DNA of 64,000 nt from Heligmosomoides polygyrus polygyrus (taxonomy: Eukaryota; Nematoda; Chromadorea; Rhabditida; Heligmosomidae): the NCBI GenBank assembly GCA_947396885.1, contig OX377204.1:50951139-51015138 (forward strand), read 5' to 3'. A program made the translations under genes and the position numbers. Of the stretch, positions 48,901-52,754 are shown one piece after another. The notes beneath the pieces are model-generated. The model was not told where the DNA came from and searched no databases. It saw only the letters and a list, made by a program, of their open reading frames with translations. The first letter of the stretch is position 1; each line of letters starts with the position of its first letter.

Positions 48901-51900
48901 AATAAAACGTCTTCATACCTTCTTAGCAAGTTTCTGTTTTAATCTGGAAGACGGTCGTTTTGATTTGGAAGTCGTTCACCTTGATTCCAAAGCATTAAGC
49001 GTTTTTTAAGAAGTGTTCAATTTAGTTTAAAAGGTGTACAATTTCGTTCAAAAACTGTCCAATGTGATCTAGAAAGTGTGGGACTTGTTTTGAAAAGTGT
49101 CCGATTGGGGTGAGAGTTGTGTATTTCCTTACGTTAGAATGTCGAATTCCTTTCGGATAATAATTCTTAAGATCGAGATGGTGTGTAGTACTCTAACAAT
49201 ATTAGGTACCAGCGTCCTACATGAAACTTTTCGAAAATTGGGCTTTGAAATCTGTGGGTTGTGATTTGGGTGTATCAAAATTATAGGAGCGCTGTGCACG
49301 CAACATTTTGTGCGTTTGAAAGCTTGAAAAAGTGAAGTATGCGGAGCGCTCAAAAATGTGCTAAAAATGCGATTATAGGCCCTCGTCGAACATAGGTCAC
49401 AAAATGCAAAAAAGCGGTCAGACACGGGGGCCGGACCAATGAACACAATCCTGTGGAGCGAGCACTCTACCACTGCACCGCCGCCGCTGCTCTCAGCACT
49501 GACCACCGAACCGCTGATTACGCAACACCGCGCCCAACGCTGATTGAGCGCGCCCAACATACGGAAGACATCGCGGCTTCCGCCGGCCACAACTCGCTCA
49601 GGAAATCCATTTAGCAAATTTGGTCTACATATCTGTGATCAGCGTCTCGAGCTCTTTCATGTGATATAGGTCTCAATCCGAAGTTCCATGGGAAGCTGAC
49701 GGCATTCCCTGGTTAGTGACCTCCATGATAGCTGATCAACGATCAGTCAAAAATGTAAGGCGCTGTTCTCGCAGCTGTGAAGAGAGCTGTGCTGCTGTCG
49801 CTTAATCTGACTGGACGGCGCTGGAGTCCTTTCTCATAATACTTACGATTAGCGAAGACATCCACTCCGGTATTTGGGCTGCAGTGAAGGCATTGTCTGC
49901 TCTTCTGGAGTATCTTATCGTACCCCGAAGAAGGAATATACTGATTGTGATGGAGTTCTGTAGTAGTGGCCCGGAAAGAGCCAATTTGAAGGCTTTTCGG
50001 AATCTTTACCATTAACCAGCAGGCAGCCTGCTTAGCTTCCGAGTTACGATGTGAAGTTTGTTCACGGGCCATCTTATTCGCGTGATTCTCTCATTAAGCA
50101 CTTAAGACCAGGAAAGAAGTCGATGGTGTCTATCGGTAAGTAATAGATCGGATTGATGGTATTGATCGATATAGGTTAGGCTTTGTTGTTGAAGGTGTGC
50201 TGTGAAGCATCTCTATATTCTCAGACAAACGAGCACTAGGGCCCGCACAACCAGTTACTATTGTGTTGAGAACCTGTCGCAGTGGGTGTGGCGGGCTGCA
50301 CTGATTGGCCAGGTGAGGGAGTCCGACGCGATTACCTGCACCCCGTAGACGCTCCTGTGGAAGTATACCATTAGGCTTAAACCCTAGTTTATACTTGCGC
50401 CGCCAAGCGGCGCGGCATCACGGTCGCCATAGATATCGATTTCTTCGCGTCGCCCCGTCGATATCTATTCCGACCATGGTGTCGCGCCGCGCAGCGGCGC
50501 CAGTATAAACTAGGAAGGACTAAGGGTCGGCTCCTTTTGCTAGATTGTTGCAGGATTCTTGTGCAGCCGTATATCTACATATATCCAGCTCGTACCTACA
50601 TATATATGTGCATACGCATATAAGTAGGTATATACTATGTATACACTTGTATATACATCTGTATATACAGGTATATACATAGAAACAGGATGCCACTACA
50701 ATAGCAACTGGTTGTACGGGTCCTAGATAACGAATGTCTGAGTTCGTACGATTCACCGCTTTAAAATCTGGACAAGAAGGTTGATGGCATCTTTATTCGG
50801 CCTACGTTTCGACCTAACCTCCTTCTTCCCTGGAGAGGCCTGGAGAAGACAAAAAGAGTTGGGGAAATTACTCGCCCATGGATCATTTCAAGTTGCAGAA
50901 GCTCCAAAAGTTGTGAGATAGAATGAGACGAAAGGGGAGTAAGACAGTGCGAGGCTGGCGTCACCCTCGGATGAAGAAATCGTGGGTGAATGAGACTCTC
51001 CATTCTCAGCGACCTTCTACTTAGCGCCTTTCTGGGTGAAGCGCACAGAGGTCGGCAAGTGGGACCAGCTCGTGGATAATGGCCATAGAATAACTCCTTT
51101 TTCCTATTGATCGCGGAGTTCTTGAACGCAGTCCAGAATGCCTCCACGGTGCTGCGATGGCTGATCCACGTGCTAGGATAGTCACCTCTACCCCAATCGC
51201 TGTGCCATTATGGTTTCGCAGTCTGTGTTTTCCCAAGGGATTAGAGACCTTGCACTTACTCAACTACTCCGGGTGTTCTTTCACCGTGACTCAAAGAGGT
51301 GTGCCCGTCTCGTTGATGTATTTCTCCTTGCATTCGATGCTTATAATGGCTGTAGTAGGGCTGTACAATCGCCTTGCCTACCATACGGGCAGACCGTGTG
51401 GGATGGAGTTGTTCAGATGTTGTCATAGAGACTGTTCCTTACGAGCTGTGCTTTGAGATTAGGCAGGGGAATGTACTTACGAGGTTGTCTAATTCAGCCT
51501 GCGAACACAGTCCGGAACTTGGGTGCTTAGTGTGAGAAAGGGCATCGAGAAGGGAACGTTGTTACGTTCTTGAGCAGAGTGTGTTGGTGTTGCTGGTAGC
51601 CGACGTCCTCTTCTAGGCATGTTTTCCGTCACATGTTGAAAGACTCCAAGGCAGCGAATGGAGCCTACTCTGAACAGTGGACCTGCGTAGATGTGCAGAG
51701 CGGAAGCGTGCGACGATGTTCTTGTTACTAGGTTTGCGGCTCCACCTGGGTACCAACCCGAAAAAGGAACATTCTACGATGACGGCATCGTTCTATATCG
51801 ATCGGCCAATCAACTATATCAATTCATCAAGGGTTCACGGAGAGATCATCGGGGTAAATCAAGACTTCCATAAGAGAGGGTTAGCTCTTTTACACATAGC

Positions 51901-52296
51901 AGGATAGATAGGTACCTATCGAGCATCGGGAAGGTGAACTATTCATGTGAGTATTCAGATTGGTTGTATTGCGTGGACTACTCCTATGTAGGCTCCATAA
52001 CTCTTGGCTTAGAATTCTCTTTGTTTCGAAGAACGTGTTGTACTACGTTTTCGGAGTTGGAGTGTCTACTTTCCTTCCGTGTTCCCTTTACGTGTGTTTT
52101 CTTTCCTACCGTTCTTCACAGAGGGCGGTGTAATCTGAGTGTTTTCAGTGGGACAACTAGCTTCGAGTATGGGAAATTTGGTTTCGCTCAAATGGCGATG
52201 AGCAAGATGGGCATAAGCGACGTGAAGCCCGAGGACGTGCCCATGACGGAGGACGGCGAGATCGACTACGAGGCGCTGCTCAAATTGCCCCAGTAG
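24821..52296 (+). CDS. yif-1: YIF1 Golgi/ER membrane trafficking protein, ten exons
   Basis: YIF1 is a five-span membrane protein that partners YIP1-family proteins and Rab GTPases in ER-to-Golgi vesicle traffic. Exons: 24821-24921, 24975-25087, 25155-25255, 30984-31088, 34704-34843, 34934-35039, 35122-35171, 35891-35984, 36686-36813, 52149-52296. Together they make 1086 bp, 361 codons plus TAG. All introns are GT-AG and every junction keeps phase. Residues 1-105 are a cytosolic Gln/Tyr/Gly-rich region. Family signatures follow: [17 protein letters not shown] (about 115-131), [23 protein letters not shown] and [10 protein letters not shown]. Membrane spans are near 165-183, 193-213, 237-250, 253-270 and 293-311. 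The last exon adds a 48-residue acidic tail. Introns 3, 4 and 9 (5.7, 3.6, 15.3 kb) are packed with transposons. Assignment is firm; the last exon rests on phase and the single reading. Confidence 0.93.
24975..25087 (+). CDS. yif-1: YIF1 exon 2
   Basis: The acceptor is GTTTCAG. It encodes a Gln/Tyr-rich cytosolic segment ([20 protein letters not shown]). I end it at ATG G/GTAACG because reading through meets a TGA at 25132, and the chosen donor joins in phase to exon 3. Confidence 0.85.
25155..25255 (+). CDS. yif-1: YIF1 exon 3
   Basis: The acceptor is ATTTTAG. It encodes [20 protein letters not shown] and [12 protein letters not shown], the link to the first conserved block, and ends on a codon boundary at AAG/GTTTGC. 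The next intron is 5728 bp. Confidence 0.9.
25430..25577. repeat. Small foldback MITE in YIF1 intron 3
   Basis: The arm CACCTGCAAAACTGGTCGGC, with GGCAGTAAACCATAGAGTTG, is mirrored by CAACTCTATGGTTTACTTCC and GCCAATCAGTTTTTCAGGTG. The arms are about 60 bp with a loop of about 25 bp. The outer bases AGCAATAACG and its inverse TATTACTGCT extend the match. Confidence 0.8.
25608..27088. repeat. 1.5-kb foldback element with tRNA-like segments
   Basis: The left end ACCAGGATACTATCTCAACG is mirrored exactly by CGTTGAGATAGTATCCTGGT at 27069-27088. The arms (25608-25960 and about 26720-27088) align throughout and each carries a tRNA-like stretch (GGTGGCGTGGTAGGG with the B-box-like GGTTTGATCCC near 25885). 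The centre holds a second inverted pair (GTAAACAT.CTCTATAACACAC near 26519 against 25940-25970), two copies of the GTGCTGATCACGAATCTGA module and a 70-nt cloverleaf. Part of the family is also seen at 47965-48000 (GGTTCTGCCCATATACTCG). Confidence 0.8.
26601..26670 (-). tRNA. tRNA-like cloverleaf, probable tRNA pseudogene
   Basis: On the minus strand 70 nt fold as a tRNA. The 7-bp acceptor stem is GCGCCGG/CTGGCGC with one G-U. The D stem is GTGT/ACAT, the anticodon stem GCTGC/GCAGA (one mismatch), the T stem GCGGG/CCCGC and the T loop TTCGAGT. The anticodon loop CCGGAAA has C instead of the invariant U at position 33 and would read GGA, yet the long variable arm expected for tRNA-Ser is missing. 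It sits inside a foldback element, so it is more likely a tRNA-derived repeat than a working gene. Confidence 0.45.
27224..29455. repeat. G/C-rich MITE interrupted by the mariner
   Basis: The left end TTAGGCGCCTTTTATA (before the mariner) is mirrored by GTATAAAAGGCGCCTTA at 29436-29455. Right of the mariner the sequence TACTTGCGCCGCCCCGCGGC and ATCGATTTTTCGCGCC resembles the MITE at 50383-50514. Runs of GCGCCGC and GCGGCG fill both ends. Between them, 28700-28900 holds another GTGCTGATCACGAGTCTGAC module. The pairing of the two outer ends is likely but the interior may be composite. Confidence 0.5.
27245..28503 (+). mobile_element. Complete-length mariner transposon, decayed transposase
   Basis: The ends are TTAGGTTGGAAAAAAGTCTC and the inverse GAAAAGACTTTTTTCCAACCTAA, flanked by TA on both sides (27243-27244, 28504-28505). 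The length of 1259 bp is typical for mariner. The + strand holds a transposase broken into several frames: an N-terminal part ([20 protein letters not shown]), the HTH region ([20 protein letters not shown]), then [20 protein letters not shown], the catalytic [11 protein letters not shown] and the [18 protein letters not shown] region. The last expected Asp reads Glu. It lies in YIF1 intron 3 and is inserted in a G/C-rich MITE. Confidence 0.92.
29456..30004. other. Intron spacer with a perfect 28-bp hairpin
   Basis: No gene is seen. The arm at 29894-29921 (starts ATCTTGAGACGGCTGCTGGT) is repeated exactly in inverse at 29929-29956, with a 7-nt loop TCGTCAG. Confidence 0.7.
30005..30690. repeat. 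tRNA-like foldback element with a perfect 38-bp hairpin
   Basis: The terminal sequence TATAAACGGCGGATATCGGG then ACCGGCTCACCGTAACC (30022-30058) is mirrored by GGTTACGGTGAGCCGGTCCT and GATATCCGCCGTTTATA near 30640-30676. Inside, 30165-30250 is tRNA-like (GCAGTAGGTAGAAGGTTTGC and the B-box-like GAGTTCGGTTCCC). At 30277-30314 and 30318-30355 a 38-bp arm repeats exactly in inverse with only GAG between. At 30417-30488 and 30530-30598 a segment of about 70 bp is tandemly repeated (GAGCAGCTTGTATGGCACAC). Confidence 0.8.
30984..31088 (+). CDS. yif-1: YIF1 exon 4 (conserved KYYFAVD block)
   Basis: The acceptor is CTTTTCAG and the donor GTGAGT. It encodes [20 protein letters not shown] and [15 protein letters not shown], the most diagnostic YIF1 segment just before the membrane domain. 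Phase is 0 at both ends. Confidence 0.95.
31465..31856. mobile_element. MITE with oligo-G/oligo-C inner ends
   Basis: The left end GGGCGCAAATAGGGTC, followed by 17 G, is mirrored by a run of more than 20 C, then GACCCTATCTGCGCCC. The flanks carry AATCAA on both sides (31459-31464 and 31857-31862), or AATCAAG if one G is shared, so the target duplication is 6-7 bp. The interior encodes nothing I recognise and includes the dispersed GGGAAGGGACTCCAGGGTGT motif. A related fragment in the other orientation lies at 35486-35600. Confidence 0.8.
31980..32096. repeat. AT-rich microsatellite (TAA/ATA)n
   Basis: Over 100 bp of ATAATA-type repeats. It continues after the SINE (32396-32450), so the SINE inserted into it. 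Confidence 0.9.
32097..32395 (+). mobile_element. tRNA-derived SINE (family A), with target duplication
   Basis: Full copy starting GGGCGCGTGTAGCGCAGTCGG, with the B-box-like GGTTCGGATTTCC and tail CTTTATCCTTTATCCTTTAT. Left flank ATAACAATG and right flank ATAATAATG look like an imperfect target duplication in AT-repeat DNA. It closely matches the copies at 4044 and 8443. Confidence 0.85.
32400..33620. other. No gene seen; contains an oligo-G tract
   Basis: 32535-32571 holds a G run broken once by C, next to G/C-rich sequence. The rest of this part of YIF1 intron 4 has no recognisable ORF. The minus ORF at 33273-33482 is isolated and matches nothing I know. Confidence 0.4.
33630..33705 (-). 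repeat. tRNA-like repeat fragment
   Basis: The minus strand reads GAGTGGTAGTGGCGCAGTGG then GTAAAAGTGCGGCGTAGGGA, with an A-box-like TAGTGGCGCAGTGGG. The expected B box is degenerate (ACGATCCTCCTG). It looks like an old SINE head. Confidence 0.35.
33720..34690. other. No gene seen (end of YIF1 intron 4)
   Basis: The 115-codon + ORF at 33737-34084 has ordinary codon composition but no recognisable domain and no matching splice context. I treat it as incidental. Confidence 0.4.
34704..34843 (+). CDS. yif-1: YIF1 exon 5 (first membrane span)
   Basis: The acceptor is TGTTTAG. It encodes [20 protein letters not shown] then [20 protein letters not shown], the conserved APDLYIP motif and the first hydrophobic span. 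It ends in phase 2 before GTGCGT. Confidence 0.95.
34934..35039 (+). CDS. yif-1: YIF1 exon 6 (second membrane span)
   Basis: The acceptor is ATTTTCAG after a 90-bp intron. It completes the Arg of GRFSPEMLG and encodes [20 protein letters not shown], the second span. Phase is 0 at the GTGAGC donor. Confidence 0.95.
35122..35171 (+). CDS. yif-1: YIF1 exon 7
   Basis: A 50-bp exon with acceptor AATTTCAG. It encodes [17 protein letters not shown], matching the loop before the third span. A diverged SINE begins only 33 bp after its GTATGT donor. Confidence 0.93.
35205..35485 (+). mobile_element. Diverged tRNA-derived SINE (family A) in YIF1 intron 7
   Basis: It starts TTTCGCGTGGTAGCGCAGCC, has the B-box-like GGTTCGGGTCCC, and keeps the family body (GTACCTGACTTGCCTGGGAA, then CACGACATTCCATAGAA and CCCATCCATAAAGGGGTTGA). 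Identity to the copies at 8443 and 32097 is clearly lower, so it is an older insertion. Confidence 0.7.
35486..35600 (-). repeat. Fragment related to the oligo-G MITE at 31465
   Basis: The minus strand reads GGAGATAACAGTGCATTAAC and GTAGCTATGCACCACG followed by CCGCGG and a C run, aligning with 31758-31830 (GGAGATAAGACTGTATTTAC, GTAGCTACCCGCCGCGG, C run). Confidence 0.5.
35601..35890. other. Rest of YIF1 intron 7
   Basis: Pyrimidine-rich intron sequence leading to the TTTTCAG acceptor of exon 8. No gene is seen. Confidence 0.6.
35891..35984 (+). CDS. yif-1: YIF1 exon 8 (third and fourth spans)
   Basis: The acceptor is TTTTCAG and the donor GTACGT. It encodes [20 protein letters not shown] and [11 protein letters not shown], two short hydrophobic segments with a Gly-Gly turn between them. 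Confidence 0.93.
35985..36685. other. YIF1 intron 8, no second gene seen
   Basis: 701 bp with short, unremarkable ORFs on both strands and a TTTTCAG acceptor at the end. No repeat family that I recognise. Confidence 0.6.
36686..36813 (+). CDS. yif-1: YIF1 exon 9 (fifth span)
   Basis: The acceptor is TTTTCAG and the donor GTCAGT. It encodes a basic loop ([23 protein letters not shown]) and the last span [19 protein letters not shown]. It ends in phase 2 and needs a T or C from the next exon to make Ser or Arg-type codons; exon 10 supplies T. Confidence 0.93.
36814..37329. other. Start of YIF1 intron 9, no gene seen
   Basis: Mostly T-rich + strand sequence, as is common in introns, with no recognisable element. 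Confidence 0.5.
37330..37520 (+). mobile_element. 5'-truncated, diverged SINE (family A)
   Basis: It keeps the 3' body of the family in order: GGTACCTACTGGTATGCTAA, GACTTGTCGATCGGCTCGTC, CTCCACGACATCACTCGTAG, AATTGAATCCCAAAG. The tRNA-like head is missing. Confidence 0.5.
37521..38459. other. No gene seen
   Basis: Intron 9 sequence with short ORFs on both strands. The 84-codon minus ORF at 37789-38043 has no recognisable domain. Confidence 0.4.
38460..38822 (-). CDS. Unrecognised 120-codon ORF, antisense in YIF1 intron 9
   Basis: The minus ORF has ordinary protein-like composition in its first half ([36 protein letters not shown]), while the second half is Cys- and Leu-rich. CCAG/GTGTGT within it could be a splice donor. 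I do not recognise a family, and no flanking exon is evident. It may be an exon of a nested gene, a repeat relic, or chance. Confidence 0.2.
   Translation of the reverse strand: MTQRDNLLMVLSQIYPMFCAPSFPNFLEYSWYKAGFADDHPGVFVTPGLYSYLLFDLVTIDCFVAGCKAAAFIRCAVCDQHVRITLFLLCSMNANVFRNIQLFNVRLCLLLCKKLIKISP
38905..39000 (-). repeat. tRNA-like repeat fragment
   Basis: The minus strand reads GGACGCGGTGGCGCAGGAGT (A-box-like) and, about 45 bp later, GCTGGTTCGGTTTCC (B-box-like). This resembles the tRNA-like part of the repeat at 58715-59280. Confidence 0.5.
39089..40088. mobile_element. 1.0-kb fully palindromic mariner-type MITE
   Basis: The ends TTAGGTTGTCCCATAAGTCC and the inverse ACTTATGGGACAACCTAA are flanked by TA (39087-39088, 40089-40090), the Tc1/mariner target. 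The two halves mirror each other over their whole length: 39155-39230 against 39960-40030, 39290-39420 against 39760-39890, meeting near 39590. The arms therefore approach 500 bp. No transposase is encoded. It lies in YIF1 intron 9. Confidence 0.9.
40320..40850 (-). mobile_element. RTE-type LINE C-terminal fragment
   Basis: The minus strand encodes the RTE-type C-terminus: [20 protein letters not shown] and [11 protein letters not shown] in one frame, then [20 protein letters not shown] and [20 protein letters not shown] in the next. The frameshift lies near 40520. The RT core and endonuclease are absent. Confidence 0.8.
41150..41420 (+). repeat. Dispersed repeat (family C), copy 1
   Basis: Shares CACAACTTGCTCAGGAGTTT, TCGTAATCAGCATTCCGAGC and GAAGTTCCATGGGA in the same order and spacing with 49550-49720. 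It encodes nothing recognisable and is followed directly by a 21-bp-period array. Confidence 0.7.
41425..41555. repeat. 21-bp-period degenerate repeat array, copy 2
   Basis: After GTCATTTTCACA come units TCGAATTGGGCACTTTTCGA, CCAAATTGGACACTCTTCTA and further looser units at 21-bp steps. It is in the same orientation as the arrays at 17450 and 58622. Confidence 0.7.
41820..42520. repeat. Irregular tandem repeat (CCACTACCAGGG family)
   Basis: CACTACC(CCACTA)CCAGGGAAG recurs near 41878, 42045, 42210 and 42290, and a second motif (CAGTATGACAACCGGCTGCT and variants) recurs near 41925, 42095 and 42485. The spacing is about 165 bp, with one unit of about 80 bp. The ORFs across it are by-products. 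Confidence 0.65.
42525..43091. other. G/C-rich hairpin sequence and A/T-rich spacer
   Basis: AGCGTCGGTTGC near 42547 and its inverse GCAACCGACGCT near 42611 can pair. CCGGCTAGCCTAG and CCAGCTAGCCTAG are repeated. The part after 42720 is A/T-rich. A short motif match (AACCCAGCGTCGGTCG) occurs near 47776. No gene is seen. Confidence 0.45.
43092..43291. other. Assembly gap (200 N)
   Basis: Exactly 200 N within YIF1 intron 9. Directly after it, 43298-43326 is a perfect 13-bp hairpin (AGCTAATAGTTCT, loop GAC, AGAACTATTAGCT), which may be why the assembly broke. Confidence 0.99.
43472..43501. repeat. (TTC)n microsatellite
   Basis: About nine TTC units at the 3' end of the minus-strand RTE fragment, where RTE elements commonly end in short tandem repeats. 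Confidence 0.9.
43502..43900 (-). mobile_element. RTE-type LINE 3' end fragment
   Basis: The minus strand encodes [20 protein letters not shown], then in shifted frames [15 protein letters not shown] sequence, [20 protein letters not shown], and [20 protein letters not shown] before the stop. These are RTE C-terminal hallmarks. Two or three frameshifts or stops are present. Only the last 130 codons remain. Confidence 0.8.
43913..44076. mobile_element. Short TIR MITE with TAA target duplication (PIF/Harbinger-like)
   Basis: The left end GGCCTGTGTTATACTCCCGC and the right end (inverse) GGCCTCTGTTATACTTCCGC are flanked by TAA on both sides. The 164-bp G/C-rich core has no ORF. A 3-bp TAA duplication is typical of PIF/Harbinger-type elements. 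A half copy in the opposite orientation lies at 50285-50375 (GATTGGCCAGGTGAGGGAGT). Confidence 0.75.
44428..46462 (+). mobile_element. Tc3-like transposon, decayed and split by a Mutator-like element
   Basis: Left 44428-44560 (TTCGAAAATAGGTATCCACT, CTCATACGAGAATCATACTT, GTTTCAGAAGTATGTATCCA) is mirrored by 46340-46462 (inverse CCGAAACAGGTAACCACTCT, CTCATACAAGAATAAGACTT, GTTTCAAAAGTATGTAACCA). These are long inverted repeats of about 130 bp. Between them the + strand encodes transposase pieces: [19 protein letters not shown], a degraded block, then [20 protein letters not shown] and [16 protein letters not shown] to a stop at 46322. Frames are broken and the N-terminal half is missing. The Mutator-like element at 44652-45761 sits inside it. 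Confidence 0.8.
44652..45761. mobile_element. 1.1-kb Mutator-like non-autonomous element with 9-bp target duplication
   Basis: Starts GATCGTATTTAAAGATACAA and ends TTGTATCTTTAAATACGATC. The inverted repeats are about 78 bp, reaching GCCAGCTCTGTCGGC, with one mismatch. A perfect 9-bp duplication CTCCAGAGT lies at 44643-44651 and 45762-45770. Right-hand internal sequence 45546-45700 matches the MITE at 24005, apart from a 28-bp tandem duplication of TTCATGCGTTCCTACAATCC here. The interior has an 82-codon minus ORF (45187-45435) without a recognised domain and no transposase. It inserted into the Tc3-like element, so it is the younger of the two. Confidence 0.9.
46463..47329. other. Unassigned; minor Tc-like terminal fragment
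   Basis: GGATACATGCTTTTGAAACG at 46537-46556 resembles the inner part of the Tc3-like inverted repeat, so a fragment of a second copy may be present. The minus ORF 46483-46830 and the + ORF 46820-47062 have no domain I recognise. Confidence 0.35.
47330..47667 (-). mobile_element. Non-LTR reverse transcriptase fragment (CR1-type)
   Basis: The minus strand reads [20 protein letters not shown], then [26 protein letters not shown] domains 2-3 including the first catalytic Asp of FFDFSKA. A decayed FIIGRSF stretch follows near 47400. Both sides are truncated. Confidence 0.7.
47668..48935. other. No gene seen; small foldback relic
   Basis: GGTTCTGCCCATATACTCG at 47978-47996 matches the 25608-27088 foldback family. 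A line with AATTGGACACTTTTCAAAGT near 48215 belongs to the 21-bp repeat type. The 106-codon + ORF at 48622-48942 contains an internal duplication ([22 protein letters not shown]) and matches nothing I know. Confidence 0.4.
48940..49115. repeat. 21-bp-period degenerate repeat arrays, copy 3
   Basis: Two blocks: ATCTGGAAGACGGTCGTTTT then ATTTGGAAGTCGTTCACCTT (48943-48984), and GTGTTCAATTTAGTTTAAAA, GTGTACAATTTCGTTCAAAA and further GTGT-led units up to 49110. Steps are 20-22 bp. Orientation is opposite to that at 41425. Confidence 0.7.
49390..49740 (+). repeat. Dispersed repeat (family C), copy 2
   Basis: Same order of shared segments as at 41150-41420 (CACAACTCGCTCAGGAAATC, GTGATCAGCGTCTCGAGCTC, GAAGTTCCATGGGAAGCTGA). 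The start of this copy (GCGAGCACTCTACCACTGCA) looks like a minus-strand tRNA head. Confidence 0.6.
49741..50284. other. No gene seen
   Basis: The 109-codon minus ORF at 49743-50072 has no recognisable domain. The rest of the stretch is mixed intronic sequence. Confidence 0.4.
50285..50375 (-). mobile_element. Half copy of the TAA-type MITE
   Basis: GATTGGCCAGGTGAGGGAGT and CCGACGCGATT align with the inverse of 43960-43990 in the MITE at 43913. The copy ends with GAAGTATACCATTAGGCTTA. Confidence 0.5.
50383..50514. mobile_element. Short palindromic G/C-rich MITE
   Basis: Left CCTAGTTTATACTTGCGCCG is mirrored by CGGCGCCAGTATAAACTAGG. The core has ATCGATTTCTTCGCGTCGCC and its inverse. It is related to the G/C-rich MITE next to the mariner at 28504. 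I cannot define the target duplication. Confidence 0.75.
50570..50695. repeat. Degenerate (TA/CATATA)n microsatellite
   Basis: Runs such as TATATCTACATATATCC, CTACATATATATGTGCATA and TATATACATCTGTATATACA. The Cys/Tyr/Ile-rich minus ORF across it is a by-product. Confidence 0.8.
50760..51263 (-). mobile_element. Retroelement-related ORF fragments (unassigned)
   Basis: Two overlapping minus frames ([40 protein letters not shown]) are open for 80-128 codons with R/S/P-rich, domain-free sequence. They resemble in style the 5' flank of the RTE copy at 55350-56165. No firm family. Confidence 0.3.
51264..52148. other. End of YIF1 intron 9, no gene seen
   Basis: The short + ORFs at 51157-51907 have no recognisable domain. 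The last part is T-rich and leads to the GTTTTCAG acceptor of exon 10. Confidence 0.5.
52149..52296 (+). CDS. yif-1: YIF1 exon 10 (C-terminal tail and stop)
   Basis: The acceptor is GTTTTCAG. Its first T completes the AGT Ser codon from exon 9, 15.3 kb upstream, and the frame runs open ([48 protein letters not shown]) to TAG. The segment is G/C-richer at third positions than the surrounding repeats, as expected for real coding DNA. It lies beyond the last membrane span, where mammalian YIF1 already ends, so it would be a lineage-specific tail; a separate unrelated gene is the alternative. Confidence 0.75.
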
Positions 52297-52752
52297 TTCG
52301 GCTCCGCCTCTACAACCTCGTCCTGCGGCTCACGACCTTCCTGTTTCGTTTTTATCATGTGCCAATCCGCAAATGTGATTCGGTCGCACTCATCCTCTTT
52401 ATTCAGCCCCTAGTACTGTAGCATCCTGTACCATCCGGTCGCCTGCTCGTTTTCCATTCGTTCCCGCCTGATTGCGTCTGCTGTTAAAACTATTTCGTTG
52501 TTTTGGTGTCGGAGCTGTGTTAAACGAACGAGTGCAGCATTGATTGAGACATAGTGATTTATTCGAGACATGTATGTGATAGTATATTTGTTGTCTTAAA
52601 TACAATTGATGCTTCTATCCCGGTGTGTATAGCCTTCCAATCTCTGTAAGCTTACGGGCATTCAGTATGGGGCGCACTTCATGAGCACCGCTGCCATGAT
52701 ATCGTCGGACAGCGTTGTTCAACAGCGCCAAAGATGTTCAGGTCAGACATAA
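52297..52752 (+). other. YIF1 3' flank, including presumed 3' UTR
   Basis: After the TAG, the sequence is T/C-rich. No canonical AATAAA is seen; the closest is AATACA at about 52599, in TCTTAAATACAATTGATGC, which may act as a variant poly(A) signal. Confidence 0.4.
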
Positions 52753-52754
52753 TA

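Noticed and set aside
50520..50756. Minus ORF with many Cys/Tyr residues as a small secreted peptide
   Set aside because: It is the translation of a CATATA-type microsatellite.
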